DNA of 64,000 nucleotides from Natrarchaeobius chitinivorans (lineage in GTDB: Archaea > Halobacteriota > Halobacteria > Halobacteriales > Natrialbaceae), in the NCBI RefSeq assembly GCF_003841505.1, contig NZ_REGA01000006.1, positions 141,809-205,808 of the forward strand. Direction: 5' to 3'. Under the pieces are notes generated by a model. It saw only the letters and a program-made list of their open reading frames with translations, was not told the origin of the DNA and made no database searches. The position numbers and the translations under genes were made by a program. Numbering within the stretch: position 1 is the stretch's first letter; each line of letters begins with the position of its first letter. Below are positions 55,811 through 63,769 of this stretch, in pieces.

Positions 55811-56017
55811 TTACGAGGGGCTACCGGCCGTGTCGTGGTCGTGATTTCCGCTGACTGGGCCGAATGCCACGTACAGACAGGAGAGGATGATCACGACGTT
55901 GATCGCCGAGACGACACCGGCAGCCAGCGAACTCCCGAGACCGTACCACGCAACCGGGAGCAGTGCCAGCAGTCCGACCGGAAGCAAAAGCCGCGGCGAA
56001 GCGTCCTCGAGTACCAT
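55811..56017 (-). CDS. Small two-helix protein, ba3-oxidase-associated type
   Basis: 68 residues with two hydrophobic helices (LLLPVGLLALLPVAWYGLG and AAGVVSAINVVIILSCLYVAF) and a His/Asp-rich tail (GNHDHDTAG). Small proteins of this form are annotated as cytochrome ba3 oxidase subunits in haloarchaea and sit beside cbaD, as this one does. It is divergent from cbaD by about 100 bp. The assignment rests on position and layout only. Confidence 0.6.
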   Translation of the reverse strand: MVLEDASPRLLLPVGLLALLPVAWYGLGSSLAAGVVSAINVVIILSCLYVAFGPVSGNHDHDTAGSPS

Positions 56018-56116
56018 GGCCGTACCTACGAACGTTCCACGTTAAAAGTGTCTTCCCGTTCCTACGAGGTGGGAATTACTTGAGCGATTAAGATACGCGT
56101 TTCCTAACACGGCCGT

Positions 56117-56332
56117 ATGAGCCAAGCGACCGAAGAGTCGGCGTCGGAACCGAGTGCCGAGACGATCCGAGAGATCGGCCACGACGAGTACGATCCCGTG
56201 GGAACGTTCGCGCTGATCGGGCTGTACTTTCTCATCCTGGTCTTCCTGTGGTTTTTCATGTACTTCGTCGAGTTCCTCGGTAACGATCCGACCGTCGTCA
56301 GCGGGACAGCAGTGGTGGTGGCCCTCGTATGA
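56117..56332 (+). CDS. cbaD: Cytochrome ba3 oxidase small subunit CbaD-like
   Basis: 71 residues: an acidic N-terminus and one membrane helix (TFALIGLYFLILVFLWFFMYFVEFL). It precedes and overlaps (4 bp) the subunit II gene, as in the Natronomonas ba3 operon. It probably serves as a small structural subunit. The first gene of a four-gene operon. Confidence 0.75.
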   Translation: MSQATEESASEPSAETIREIGHDEYDPVGTFALIGLYFLILVFLWFFMYFVEFLGNDPTVVSGTAVVVALV

Positions 56333-57132
56333 ACGTCCACACCTACGAGAAGATCTGGCTCGTCGCCGCGATGGTGTTGATCGTCGCGTTCATCGCGACG
56401 ATCACGTACGGATCGGTCGGACTCGGTATCGCGATGGTCGGCGATCAACAGCCCACGATCGAACCGACCGAACTCGGAGACGACGAGCGCTTCGGTGAGC
56501 CACGCGTCGAACAGGTCGGCGAAAACGAGTACGAAGCCTACGTCGTCGCTCAGACGTTCAGCTATCAGCCCGACCCGATCGAAGTTCCCGAAGACAGTCA
56601 GGTGACGTTCTACGTCACCGCACGGGACGTCATTCACAGCTTCAGCATCGCCGGAACCAACGTGAACACGATGGCCATTCCCGGTGAAATCGCGGAGATG
56701 ACCGTCGAGTTCGACGAAGCCGGCGAGTACGGCATCGTCTGTAACGAATACTGCGGACCCGATCACCACAACATGGAAGGAAAACTTCACGTCGTCTCCG
56801 CCGACGAGTTCGATCTGACCGACCTCTCCGCGGACGGGCCCGACGAAGTCGCGGTCGGCGACAGTGTCGACGTCGACGTCGTCGTCGAAAACCGTCAACT
56901 CGAGGACCTCGAGACGACCGTCACCCTCGAGATCGGCGATGAAACGGTCTCCGAGGAAGTCACCGTCCCGGGCGGTGACGCCGTCGAAACGACGCTTTCG
57001 GTCGACTCGTCGGCCCTCGGCGAGGGCGATCACGACTGGACGGTCACCGTCGACGACCACGACTCGAGTGGGTCGGTGACCGTCCTCGAGGAACTGGACG
57101 ACGACGCTGACGGAGGTGAGGACGATGAGTAA
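56329..57132 (+). CDS. cbaB: ba3-type oxidase subunit II with extra C-terminal domain
   Basis: 267 residues. One N-terminal helix (IWLVAAMVLIVAFIATITYGS) anchors a cupredoxin with the CuA site His103, Cys138, Glu140, Cys142, His146 and Met149 (CNEYCGPDHHNM). It accepts electrons from a copper protein. Residues ~170-267 form a beta-rich extension with alternating acidic strands (VAVGDSVDVDVVVENRQL, TLEIGDETVSEEVTVPGGDA, WTVTVDDHDSSGSVTVLEEL) of CARDB-like pattern that ordinary subunit II proteins lack. It overlaps subunit I by 8 bp. Confidence 0.92.
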   Translation: MNVHTYEKIWLVAAMVLIVAFIATITYGSVGLGIAMVGDQQPTIEPTELGDDERFGEPRVEQVGENEYEAYVVAQTFSYQPDPIEVPEDSQVTFYVTARDVIHSFSIAGTNVNTMAIPGEIAEMTVEFDEAGEYGIVCNEYCGPDHHNMEGKLHVVSADEFDLTDLSADGPDEVAVGDSVDVDVVVENRQLEDLETTVTLEIGDETVSEEVTVPGGDAVETTLSVDSSALGEGDHDWTVTVDDHDSSGSVTVLEELDDDADGGEDDE

Positions 57133-58912
57133 CGTGTACATCGACCAGTTCCCAGCGGAGGCGAAGGTAATCCGAGCCGCGTTTTACAGCTCCTTCCTGG
57201 CGCTGGCACTCGGTGGGGTGTTCGGAATCATCCAGACGCTCCACCGGACCGACTTCTTGCGGTTTATGGACTCGGTGGACTACTACACCGTCCTCACCGC
57301 CCACGGCGTCTTCCTCGTGATCTCGTTTACGATCTTCTTCCTCGTCGGGATCTTCACCTGGGCGGTGACGACCAGCCTCGACCGGGGCCTCGAGGACATC
57401 CGATTCACGTGGGGCTGGTACTCACTCATGGCGATCGGGATAACGATGACCGGCGTCGCGATCCTGGCCGGCTTCACCGACGCGATCGACATGAGTGCCT
57501 CGGTGCTGTTTACCTTCTACGCACCGCTTCAGGCGCACCCGCTTTTCTACCTCGGACTCGTGCTCTTCGTCGTCGGCACCTGGGTCGCCGGTGTCGACTG
57601 GTTCCGTTCGTGGTGGGCCTGGAAAGCGGAGAACCCGGACGAACGGATTCCGCTTCCGACGTTCATGGTGTTGACGACGATGCTGATGTGGTACATCGCC
57701 ACGCTCGGCGTCGCCGCTGCGATTTTGCTGTTCTTGCTCCCGTGGTCGCTCGGCCTGATCGAGACCGTCAATCCGCTGCTCACCAGAACGCTGTTCTGGT
57801 TTTTCGGCCACCCCGTCGTGTACTTCTGGCTGATGCCGGCGTACATGATGTGGTACGTCATGCTCCCGAAGTTCTCGGGTGGCAAACTGTTTAGCGACCC
57901 GCTCGCACGCGTCGTCTTCGTCCTCTTCCTGATCCTCTCGGTGCCGACCGGGATCCACCACCAGTATCTGGATCCGGGTATCGCGGAGGGCTTCAAGTTC
58001 ATCGCGATGACGAACACCATGTTCTTGCTGTTGCCCAGCTTGCTGACGGCGTTTACGGTCGTCGCCAGTATGGAACACGGCGCACGCCAGCGCGGCGGCG
58101 AAGGCTACTTCGGCTGGCTCAAAGCCCTGCCCTGGCGCGACCCGGTCTTTACGGGGATGGCACTCGCCGGACTGATGTTCGCCGCCGCCGGCTTCTCCGG
58201 GATGATCAACGCCGGTATGAATATCAACTACCTCGTCCACAACACCTTCTGGGTCGTCGGCCACTTCCACCTCACCGTCGGTACGGCCGTCGCACTGACG
58301 TTCATGGCAGTCACCTACTGGTTCCTCCCGCAGGTGACCGGCAAGGCGCTGTGGAGCAGATCCGTCGCCCTCGGCCAGGTCGTCGTCTGGTTCGTCGGGA
58401 TGACGTTCATGTCGAACGCGATGCACCGCGCCGGCCTCCTCGGTGTCCCACGGCGAACCGCCGAACCGCAGTACGAAGGATTCGAGTTCCAGGCCGCTGT
58501 CGGCTCCATCGGCGAACTCGACGCTCAGATCGCTCTCGGCGGCGTGCTCCTCACGATCTCGCTCGGCATGTTCTTCGCGAACGTCGTCGGAACGGCCCTC
58601 AACGGCCGAAGCGACGACCTGCCGGCAAACGAGTACGCAGGAGCGCTCTCGGGCCCCGACGACGCCCCCCTCGTCCTCGACAACCTGAAACTGTGGACCG
58701 CGATCGCCGTCGTCCTCGTGATCTTCGCGTACACGTTCCCGCTACTGAGCATCATCGACCGCGGTGGCCTCTTCGGCCCCGAAGTCATTCCGTTCCCGCT
58801 CACCGTCGAATCCGCGACGACGCTCGGTTTCGCCCTCGAGACCGCTGCGAGCACCTCCTTCGAGTCCGCGGGTGAGATCGCAACGTCGGCTCTCACGGCG
58901 GTGATGCGATAA
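57125..58912 (+). CDS. cbaA: ba3-type terminal oxidase subunit I
   Basis: A 595-residue, multi-helix heme-copper oxidase of the B (ba3) type. VLTAHGVFLVISF holds the low-spin heme ligand. WFFGHPVVYFWLMPAY holds the CuB His and the cross-linked Tyr. HHQYLDP supplies the CuB His pair, and FWVVGHFHLTVG the two heme ligands. It reduces oxygen to water and pumps protons. The ATG at 57125 (MSNVYID) overlaps subunit II. The D-channel residues of A-type oxidases are not apparent, as expected for this type. Confidence 0.93.
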   Translation: MSNVYIDQFPAEAKVIRAAFYSSFLALALGGVFGIIQTLHRTDFLRFMDSVDYYTVLTAHGVFLVISFTIFFLVGIFTWAVTTSLDRGLEDIRFTWGWYSLMAIGITMTGVAILAGFTDAIDMSASVLFTFYAPLQAHPLFYLGLVLFVVGTWVAGVDWFRSWWAWKAENPDERIPLPTFMVLTTMLMWYIATLGVAAAILLFLLPWSLGLIETVNPLLTRTLFWFFGHPVVYFWLMPAYMMWYVMLPKFSGGKLFSDPLARVVFVLFLILSVPTGIHHQYLDPGIAEGFKFIAMTNTMFLLLPSLLTAFTVVASMEHGARQRGGEGYFGWLKALPWRDPVFTGMALAGLMFAAAGFSGMINAGMNINYLVHNTFWVVGHFHLTVGTAVALTFMAVTYWFLPQVTGKALWSRSVALGQVVVWFVGMTFMSNAMHRAGLLGVPRRTAEPQYEGFEFQAAVGSIGELDAQIALGGVLLTISLGMFFANVVGTALNGRSDDLPANEYAGALSGPDDAPLVLDNLKLWTAIAVVLVIFAYTFPLLSIIDRGGLFGPEVIPFPLTVESATTLGFALETAASTSFESAGEIATSALTAVMR

Positions 58913-59115
58913 TGCGGATCTCGAAGGCGGCGTTGCTCGTCGTCATCGCACTGACGGTCCCGATACTCGTCGAACTCCGGACCGTCCTCGCCTGGGTCAA
59001 CGTCGAACTCACCGTCCTCGAGTCTGCCGTCCTCGGTATGACGATGATCCTCGCGATCCTGATCTGGGCGCTGTGGCCCCAAAACGGCAGGGGCGATCCC
59101 TCACGGTCCGGATAG
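58912..59115 (+). CDS. Small two-helix membrane protein of the oxidase operon
   Basis: 67 residues, ATG overlapping the subunit I stop by one base. The helices are KAALLVVIALTVPILVEL and AVLGMTMILAILIWALW. No family is recognised. Tight spacing makes it the last gene of the oxidase operon, perhaps an assembly factor or small subunit. Confidence 0.7.
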   Translation: MRISKAALLVVIALTVPILVELRTVLAWVNVELTVLESAVLGMTMILAILIWALWPQNGRGDPSRSG

Positions 59116-59118
59116 TCC

Positions 59119-59430
59119 TTACCAGGTCTCGATCCGTCCCGCTCTGACGTCCTCTGCACACCCCTCGCAGTCGGGATGTCCCGCCTCGTAACAGGCCGGC
59201 CGATACTGCTCGTCCAGCTTCGCCGCCCGCTGTTCGGCGTACCGCCGACAGACGATACGTGCCCGCCCTTCCTCGTCGCTCGGCAGGCTCCGCGCGTTTT
59301 TCGCCACCCGATAGGCCTCGCGAGCCTCCTCGAGTTGTTCGTCGGTCGATTCCCGAAACTGTGCGTACTCCTCGCCCGCGTCCTGCAGCTTCGAACGCAC
59401 GAACCGCTCGAGCCGGCGACGATCCGCCAT
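59119..59430 (-). CDS. DUF7091-like protein
   Basis: 103 residues. MADRRRLERFVRSKLQDAGE, SLPSDEEGRARIVCRRYAEQ and a C-terminal CYEAGHPDCEGCAEDVRAG match a conserved haloarchaea-only family (DUF7091 type) whose function is unknown. The three cysteines near the end could bind metal. Start ATG at 59430. It is convergent with the oxidase operon. Confidence 0.75.
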   Translation of the reverse strand: MADRRRLERFVRSKLQDAGEEYAQFRESTDEQLEEAREAYRVAKNARSLPSDEEGRARIVCRRYAEQRAAKLDEQYRPACYEAGHPDCEGCAEDVRAGRIETW

Positions 59431-59564
59431 TGTCGTTCGTTCGTCCGCCGGCCCCATATACTGTTTGACCGCCACCGTGGCCGACCGTCGTCGACTGGAT
59501 CGAGTGTCCGGGCTCGAGACAGAGAGTAAGGGTTAACTTGAGGCCACGATTTTCTTCAGACGAC

Positions 59565-59672
59565 GGGCCCTTAGCTCAGTCTGGTTAGAGCGCTCGGCTC
59601 ATAACGCGATCGTACGTCAGTGCGGTTGTGTGGGATACCGAGTGGTCGATGGTTCGAATCCGTCAGGGCCCA
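59565..59672 (+). tRNA. tRNA-Met(CAT), intron-containing
   Basis: Acceptor GGGCCCT/AGGGCCC with discriminator A, D-arm GCTC...GAGC, anticodon stem CTCGG/CCGAG with CAT at 59600-59602, and T-arm GATGG/CCGTC-type. A 33-nt intron (59604-59636) follows position 37, the canonical archaeal site; the mature length is 75 nt. Elongator Met is favoured over initiator because of the anticodon-stem sequence. An AT-rich segment begins right after its 3' end. Confidence 0.9.
59604..59636 (+). other. Intron in tRNA-Met
   Basis: 33 nt between A37 and the 3' half of the anticodon loop. Removed by the archaeal splicing endonuclease at a bulge-helix-bulge. Exact junctions are inferred from the mature stem pairing. 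Confidence 0.75.
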
Positions 59673-60046
59673 TCCAGAAACTGCACGGTTCTGAGCCAAC
59701 GTGTTTTCGGGACACAGCGTTTGTACCCCTTATTTTCTGATTTTGGGTAGTGATTGGCCCTCGAGTCGTGTTTGGAGTTCATCTAGCTGCTAGACGCGGA
59801 TTGCTGTCGTCGTGCCTTCTCTGATAGCCGACGTTGAGGAACCATTTAATCAACAAGCGATTGATTTCACTTCGATTTCTGTTGGCACCTTTTGGACACT
59901 GGTCTATGATGACAGGTCATGTTCTATGCTGAAATACCATATTTTGGAATTGTTCGCTCAAACTTACTTTAATCAAAATAGAGTGTTCACTCTATTGCTA
60001 AGTTTTTTCTTAACCCACATACAATTCCGACTAAGGAATACTGTCT
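59673..60046. other. AT-rich gap after tRNA-Met
   Basis: About 370 bp, strongly A/T-rich relative to everything before. No supported gene. It holds the palindrome at 59977-59996 and probably the promoter of the following gene (for example around ACTTACTTTAATCAAAATAG). Confidence 0.6.
59977..59996. promoter_or_regulatory. Perfect palindrome before the orphan gene
   Basis: AATAGAGTG-TT-CACTCTATT: 9-bp perfect arms, 2-nt spacer, 50 bp before the ATG at 60047. Its size and position fit a dimeric repressor site overlapping the promoter. Confidence 0.5.
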
Positions 60047-61663
60047 ATGGAGCAAACATACCTTTTTGAAAGAAGTACAAATCCCATCTACGTATACTAT
60101 CGAGAGATACAAAGTACTGACCTGCATCAGCGCACGATCACGGAATCGGAGTCAGTTTTGAATTTCAATGAGGTCCTAGATGGATTTGAGGCCCAGACAG
60201 GCCAACATCAGTTTTCAGAACTGGATATGGAACCAAACCCAGAAATGCTGATTGATATGATATTTAATACCTATCCTGAGCATGACGACCAAAGCTGTGC
60301 CATGCTGGTTAACGACTTTTGTAGTAGTATGATGACCAGTGCACGGCAAGAAGGAAAATATGCCGTCCTTATTGTTACTGCTGACTCCATCTTTATCTGC
60401 CACACCGATTCTAAGGAAAAGTCAATTACCAAGAACGTAGATGTTATCGAACGACTGCTTGATACCGACAATGTAAACAAATACGCTGAGTTCCGTCAAC
60501 AAGATGGTGAAACTATTGTGCGTCATTATGAACGTCACCAGACGAAATCCCTTTCAGGTTGGCTTGGAATCAGCGAATCTCAAATCTCGTATAGGGATGC
60601 TGGTGAAGTACAAATCTTTACTGAGATAGATAGCTCTACCTGTGCGTTCCAATATACGCGAGATGAGTTTGAGGAGAAGTTCCTTCTTCCCGAAGGCAAC
60701 TACGAACTCATTGAGGGGGTGCTACGAACGCCAAATAACGAGTATAGTGTAACGCAGGTAAATTTCGGAATGCGATCATACGACGACACTGAGGAGTTTC
60801 TACAAGACTTCCACAGCCTCTATTACGAGGTTAAGTCCTATCGCGAACACTTCAACCAGGTCGCCAGCTCAATGGAGCCGTTCCAGTCAAAAGTATATGA
60901 TGACAAAAATTACGTCACTGAAGGTAAGAACGGACGGAATCTCGTTCTGAAAGAACATAACGACTTCAACATTGTCTTTGCGAGCAACAAAATTGAAATA
61001 GCAGAGTCATGGCTTGTTGATCTCGTTCAACGGTTCAATGATGGAACTGAGACACAAATCTACCACGCTGGTAGGCCGTTCTCCAAAGACGCATTCAAGA
61101 TCGGAAACTTTCATATATACAACGAAACAGATGCTAAGGACCTGCAGAAGTTGAATCACGTATATGAGCGGATGCAAAAAGCTGGAACCAGCGACCAACT
61201 CTCAAACATCCTTTCCTATGTTATCTTCTCGGTCGCATCTGATTGGTTAGAGTCCCCGCTTAGCCACTTCTTCAGCCAAATGACGGAGAAGTACGCTAAG
61301 CGATTAGATGCTGAGGGGGTCGTTCTACGAGATGAGGATGAGATTATTGAATTTAAAGCACGAGACTGGTTTACCAGCGCAAACAACGAAGATACAATTG
61401 CTGATCGGATTGCCAAAGAAATCCAAGGGGATACACGGTTACTAGTTGGTGGCATTGACGAAGAAAAACAGCAAATCAAACCTATTGATGGAGGACGTTT
61501 TGATTCAGAACGAAACCAGCGAATCCGAGATAAGGTACTGGAGCGGAACGGGAATTTAGACCATATCTACTTTCAGAAAATTAACTTGCACAACGGAGAT
61601 TGTCTATTATTTGTCTTTAGCACACAGACTAATGATTTCACTGGTCTCAAAGAAATCGTGTAA
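60047..61663 (+). CDS. AT-rich orphan protein with C-terminal EFK motif
   Basis: 538 residues, unlike its neighbours in base content. No transmembrane helix or signal peptide. The N-terminal two-thirds are not recognised; YAVLIVTADSIFICHTDSK (~105-125) resembles a beta-strand pair. Near residues 429-470 DEDEIIEFKARDWF is followed by DTIADRIAKEIQGDTRLLVGGIDE. This recalls the E-F-K and glycine-loop pattern of AlbA_2/Schlafen-like domains, and E-x-K is also common in nucleases. No link to a named defence family can be claimed from sequence alone. It stands right after tRNA-Met and a palindromic operator-like site. Confidence 0.6.
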   Translation: MEQTYLFERSTNPIYVYYREIQSTDLHQRTITESESVLNFNEVLDGFEAQTGQHQFSELDMEPNPEMLIDMIFNTYPEHDDQSCAMLVNDFCSSMMTSARQEGKYAVLIVTADSIFICHTDSKEKSITKNVDVIERLLDTDNVNKYAEFRQQDGETIVRHYERHQTKSLSGWLGISESQISYRDAGEVQIFTEIDSSTCAFQYTRDEFEEKFLLPEGNYELIEGVLRTPNNEYSVTQVNFGMRSYDDTEEFLQDFHSLYYEVKSYREHFNQVASSMEPFQSKVYDDKNYVTEGKNGRNLVLKEHNDFNIVFASNKIEIAESWLVDLVQRFNDGTETQIYHAGRPFSKDAFKIGNFHIYNETDAKDLQKLNHVYERMQKAGTSDQLSNILSYVIFSVASDWLESPLSHFFSQMTEKYAKRLDAEGVVLRDEDEIIEFKARDWFTSANNEDTIADRIAKEIQGDTRLLVGGIDEEKQQIKPIDGGRFDSERNQRIRDKVLERNGNLDHIYFQKINLHNGDCLLFVFSTQTNDFTGLKEIV

Positions 61664-61737
61664 CTATTCACACCACTACAGCCAATTTTGTTGATAATTT
61701 ATTGACTGGATAAACAACCGGTTCCTTACTACGGAGG

Positions 61738-61974
61738 TTAAAGGGTTGATGTGTAACCAGGATACCACCACACCATCCCTCGAGCACCAACTTTCTTACA
61801 TTCGAGCACCCCCTCTTGCTCGAGTTTCTCCAGCCGATCTCGAACACCGCGATGCGTGATATCAAAATGAGACGCCACTTCTGACGTCGTCAGAACGGGA
61901 TCAGAACTCGAACGAAAGACGTCGAGGATATCGTCGTCAGTGACTGTCGGTTTCCGACCAGGGCCATCGCTCAT
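61738..61974 (-). CDS. Small winged-helix DNA-binding regulator
   Basis: 78 residues: DDDILDVFRSSSDPVLTTSEVASHFDITHRGVRDRLEKLEQEGVL is a complete winged HTH, followed by a short aromatic end (MVWWYPGY). It has no effector domain. It is convergent with the orphan gene and divergent from the DUF7344-like gene, with a 24-bp palindrome in between that it may bind. Confidence 0.78.
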   Translation of the reverse strand: MSDGPGRKPTVTDDDILDVFRSSSDPVLTTSEVASHFDITHRGVRDRLEKLEQEGVLECKKVGARGMVWWYPGYTSTL

Positions 61975-62005
61975 TATGAAAATCCCTGGTTAGATCGTAG
62001 TTAGC

Positions 62006-62013
62006 CATTTATT
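62006..62013 (-). promoter_or_regulatory. TATA-like box of the winged-helix regulator
   Basis: AATAAATG on the minus strand, 32-39 bp before the ATG at 61974. The 24-bp palindrome lies immediately upstream. Confidence 0.4.
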
Positions 62014-62034
62014 CTCTTGAGGGAACTAACTACC

Positions 62035-62058
62035 ATTAGTTCTTTCAAAAGAACTAAT
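62035..62058. promoter_or_regulatory. 24-bp palindrome between divergent regulators
   Basis: Two perfect 11-bp arms, ATTAGTTCTTT and AAAGAACTAAT, with spacer CA. A half site GAACTAAC lies 10 bp to the left. It sits 60 bp upstream of the winged-helix gene and 100 bp upstream of the DUF7344-like gene, an ideal operator position for divergent control. Confidence 0.6.
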
Positions 62059-62159
62059 TTGGTGAATGGGTTTGCAAACGTCCATGCAAGAGACCACTTG
62101 GAAAATCCCCTTTGGAGCACAGCCGACCCGCTCTCCCAAGTCCAATCAACGAATTCACT

Positions 62160-62531
62160 ATGGGACGTAACAACTGCGGTGACGACTATCTCTCGAGGGT
62201 CTATCACTCCCTCAGAGCGCCACGACGCCGTTATGTGATTGAGTTGGTTGCGGAGAGCGATAACGACCTCTCGGTTCGCACGCTCGCTCGAGAAATCGCT
62301 GCTCGAGAACAAGATGTCCCAATGGACTGTGCAACCGGTGAACCGTACCGCAACGTGTACAACGCGCTCTCCCAGACGCATCTATCGACGCTTTCGGACG
62401 CCGATGTTATCATCTATGACCCCGAGCGCCAGACCGTTGCTCCAGGCCCAAATCTCACAATAACTCTCCTCCTAAGCAATCTTAATCAAGCTGCGTTTCA
62501 GACGCTTTGGAACCCCGAGGAGGGGAGGTGA
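62160..62531 (+). CDS. DUF7344-like winged-helix protein
   Basis: 123 residues. LSRVYHSLRAPRRRYVIELVAES, then LSVRTLAREIAARE and VYNALSQTHLSTLSDADVI with YDPERQTVAPGPNL form the haloarchaeal DUF7344 pattern, a wHTH protein of unknown target. ATG at 62160 (MGRNNCGDDYLSRVY). It is common next to mobile or defence genes. Confidence 0.78.
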   Translation: MGRNNCGDDYLSRVYHSLRAPRRRYVIELVAESDNDLSVRTLAREIAAREQDVPMDCATGEPYRNVYNALSQTHLSTLSDADVIIYDPERQTVAPGPNLTITLLLSNLNQAAFQTLWNPEEGR

Positions 62532-62647
62532 TCAATCTAAAGTGGCTCCGTAAAATCCTCTCTGGGGCTGTGAGCTCCTTGGAACGGCATACATAGATTT
62601 GCCTGAGAAGCAGGGTATTAGAGAATATATTTTGGGTAGAAAAAGAG

Positions 62648-62653
62648 ATATAT
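62648..62653 (+). promoter_or_regulatory. TATA-like box before the DUF7342/TumE pair
   Basis: ATATAT in GAGATATATGGG, about 27 bp before the ATG at 62677, supports that start. Confidence 0.45.
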
Positions 62654-62676
62654 GGGCTAGCCCCGTTGATGGAAGT

Positions 62677-63195
62677 ATGACAGACAACACACGTCGCGAG
62701 GGCCCACCCCCATTCGATAGACCATTCGAGGGTGAGGACACGAAGCAGCGCGTATACGGGACGGTGTTACACGCTCGAGAGCCGATGACGGCCGCTGAGA
62801 TCGCCGAGCAAGCAGACTGTTCGGCAGAGTCGGCACGGACCCACTTGTCGTTCTATGCGGACTTGGGCATCGTTATTCGGCATGAAGGGCGACCGGTCAG
62901 GTACGAGCGCAACGACGACTATTTCGAGTGGCGACGGGTCAACGAGTTGGCGCGGAAAAATACCGTCGACGAGTTACAGGCTCGCGTCTCAGAGCTGACC
63001 GATCGAATTGAGGAGTACCGAGACGAATACGGTGTCGATTCACCGGCCGAGGTCGACGTCCTCGAGTTCGACGCCGAGCGGATTGACGATGTGTATATCG
63101 AACTCGGTGACTGGGCCACCGCTATTGAGGAGCGCCGTCATCACGAACGTGCCCGGAGAAAGGCCGCCAGTTCCACGGCTCCGTCCCACAGCTGA
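62677..63195 (+). CDS. DUF7342-like HTH protein, likely antitoxin partner
   Basis: 172 residues. After FDRPFEGEDTKQRVYGTVLH comes an HTH (MTAAEIAEQADCSAESARTHLSFY, then GIVIRHEGRPVRYERND), then a helical region (DELQARVSELTDRIEEYRDE). The overall pattern is DUF7342/TrmB-like. The next gene starts one base after its stop and encodes a TumE-like toxin. The pair thus looks like a toxin-antitoxin unit with this as the DNA-binding antitoxin. Confidence 0.72.
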   Translation: MTDNTRREGPPPFDRPFEGEDTKQRVYGTVLHAREPMTAAEIAEQADCSAESARTHLSFYADLGIVIRHEGRPVRYERNDDYFEWRRVNELARKNTVDELQARVSELTDRIEEYRDEYGVDSPAEVDVLEFDAERIDDVYIELGDWATAIEERRHHERARRKAASSTAPSHS

Positions 63196-63196
63196 C

Positions 63197-63628
63197 ATGG
63201 TACCGGTGAATGACGGTCGGAGCCCTGCGCCGATCGACCGATCGGTGTTGGAGCGACTTCGATCCCAATTTCTCGGCAGTCGTATGTTTCAATCGGCAGA
63301 AATCGTTACAGCTGGGAAGCTACACCTTCGTGTCGACCTGTCCGACGAGTACTACCCGAATGAGGTATCGGCTCGTCTCGAGATTCGGTGGTACCGAAAC
63401 GACGATTTCAATGTCCATTATCAAGAGGTACGTCAAGATAGTTCGTGGAAGTGTCGATGGGATCGCCATCCAAACGCACACAACTCGAGAGATCACTTCC
63501 ATCCGCCGCCGGCCGCGAGTCGCAGTGACGCACAAAATGTGCAGTGGCCAACTGACCATCGCGACGTGAGCCGTCTCGTCCTCGACCGCATCGAGGAGCG
63601 AATCGAAGCACTATGGAAGCAACAGTAG
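63197..63628 (+). CDS. TumE-like (DUF6516) toxin
   Basis: 143 residues. AEIVTAGKLHLRVDLSDEYY, then ARLEIRWYRNDDFNVHYQEV, then WKCRWDRHPNAHNSRDHFHPPP. The RWYR and W-R-W/D-HP and H-HPPP run is typical of TumE/DUF6516, an RNase-like toxin family. It starts 1 bp after the DUF7342 stop. The frame is open upstream but overlaps the partner gene. Confidence 0.7.
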   Translation: MVPVNDGRSPAPIDRSVLERLRSQFLGSRMFQSAEIVTAGKLHLRVDLSDEYYPNEVSARLEIRWYRNDDFNVHYQEVRQDSSWKCRWDRHPNAHNSRDHFHPPPAASRSDAQNVQWPTDHRDVSRLVLDRIEERIEALWKQQ

Positions 63629-63769
63629 GCAGAGAGTATCGGCAACATCGACTCTAGTATGTTTTTTATCGATTGCCTGGATAGATCGATTTTTCACATC
63701 TCCGCAAGTGATACCTTCTGAATATATTCAAGATATCCGAATTACTGACGCTCCGTTATTCGTCTTTAG
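63629..63769. other. Short AT-rich gap after TumE-like gene
   Basis: About 140 bp without a gene, AT-rich, with no clear palindrome. Confidence 0.5.

Noticed and set aside
59812..60069. 85-residue frame before the orphan gene
   Set aside because: It overlaps the orphan gene start and the palindrome, and shows no family or codon signal.
62532..62676. Insertion-sequence end after the DUF7344-like gene
   Set aside because: The sequence looks mixed, but no terminal inverted repeat or transposase frame could be found.
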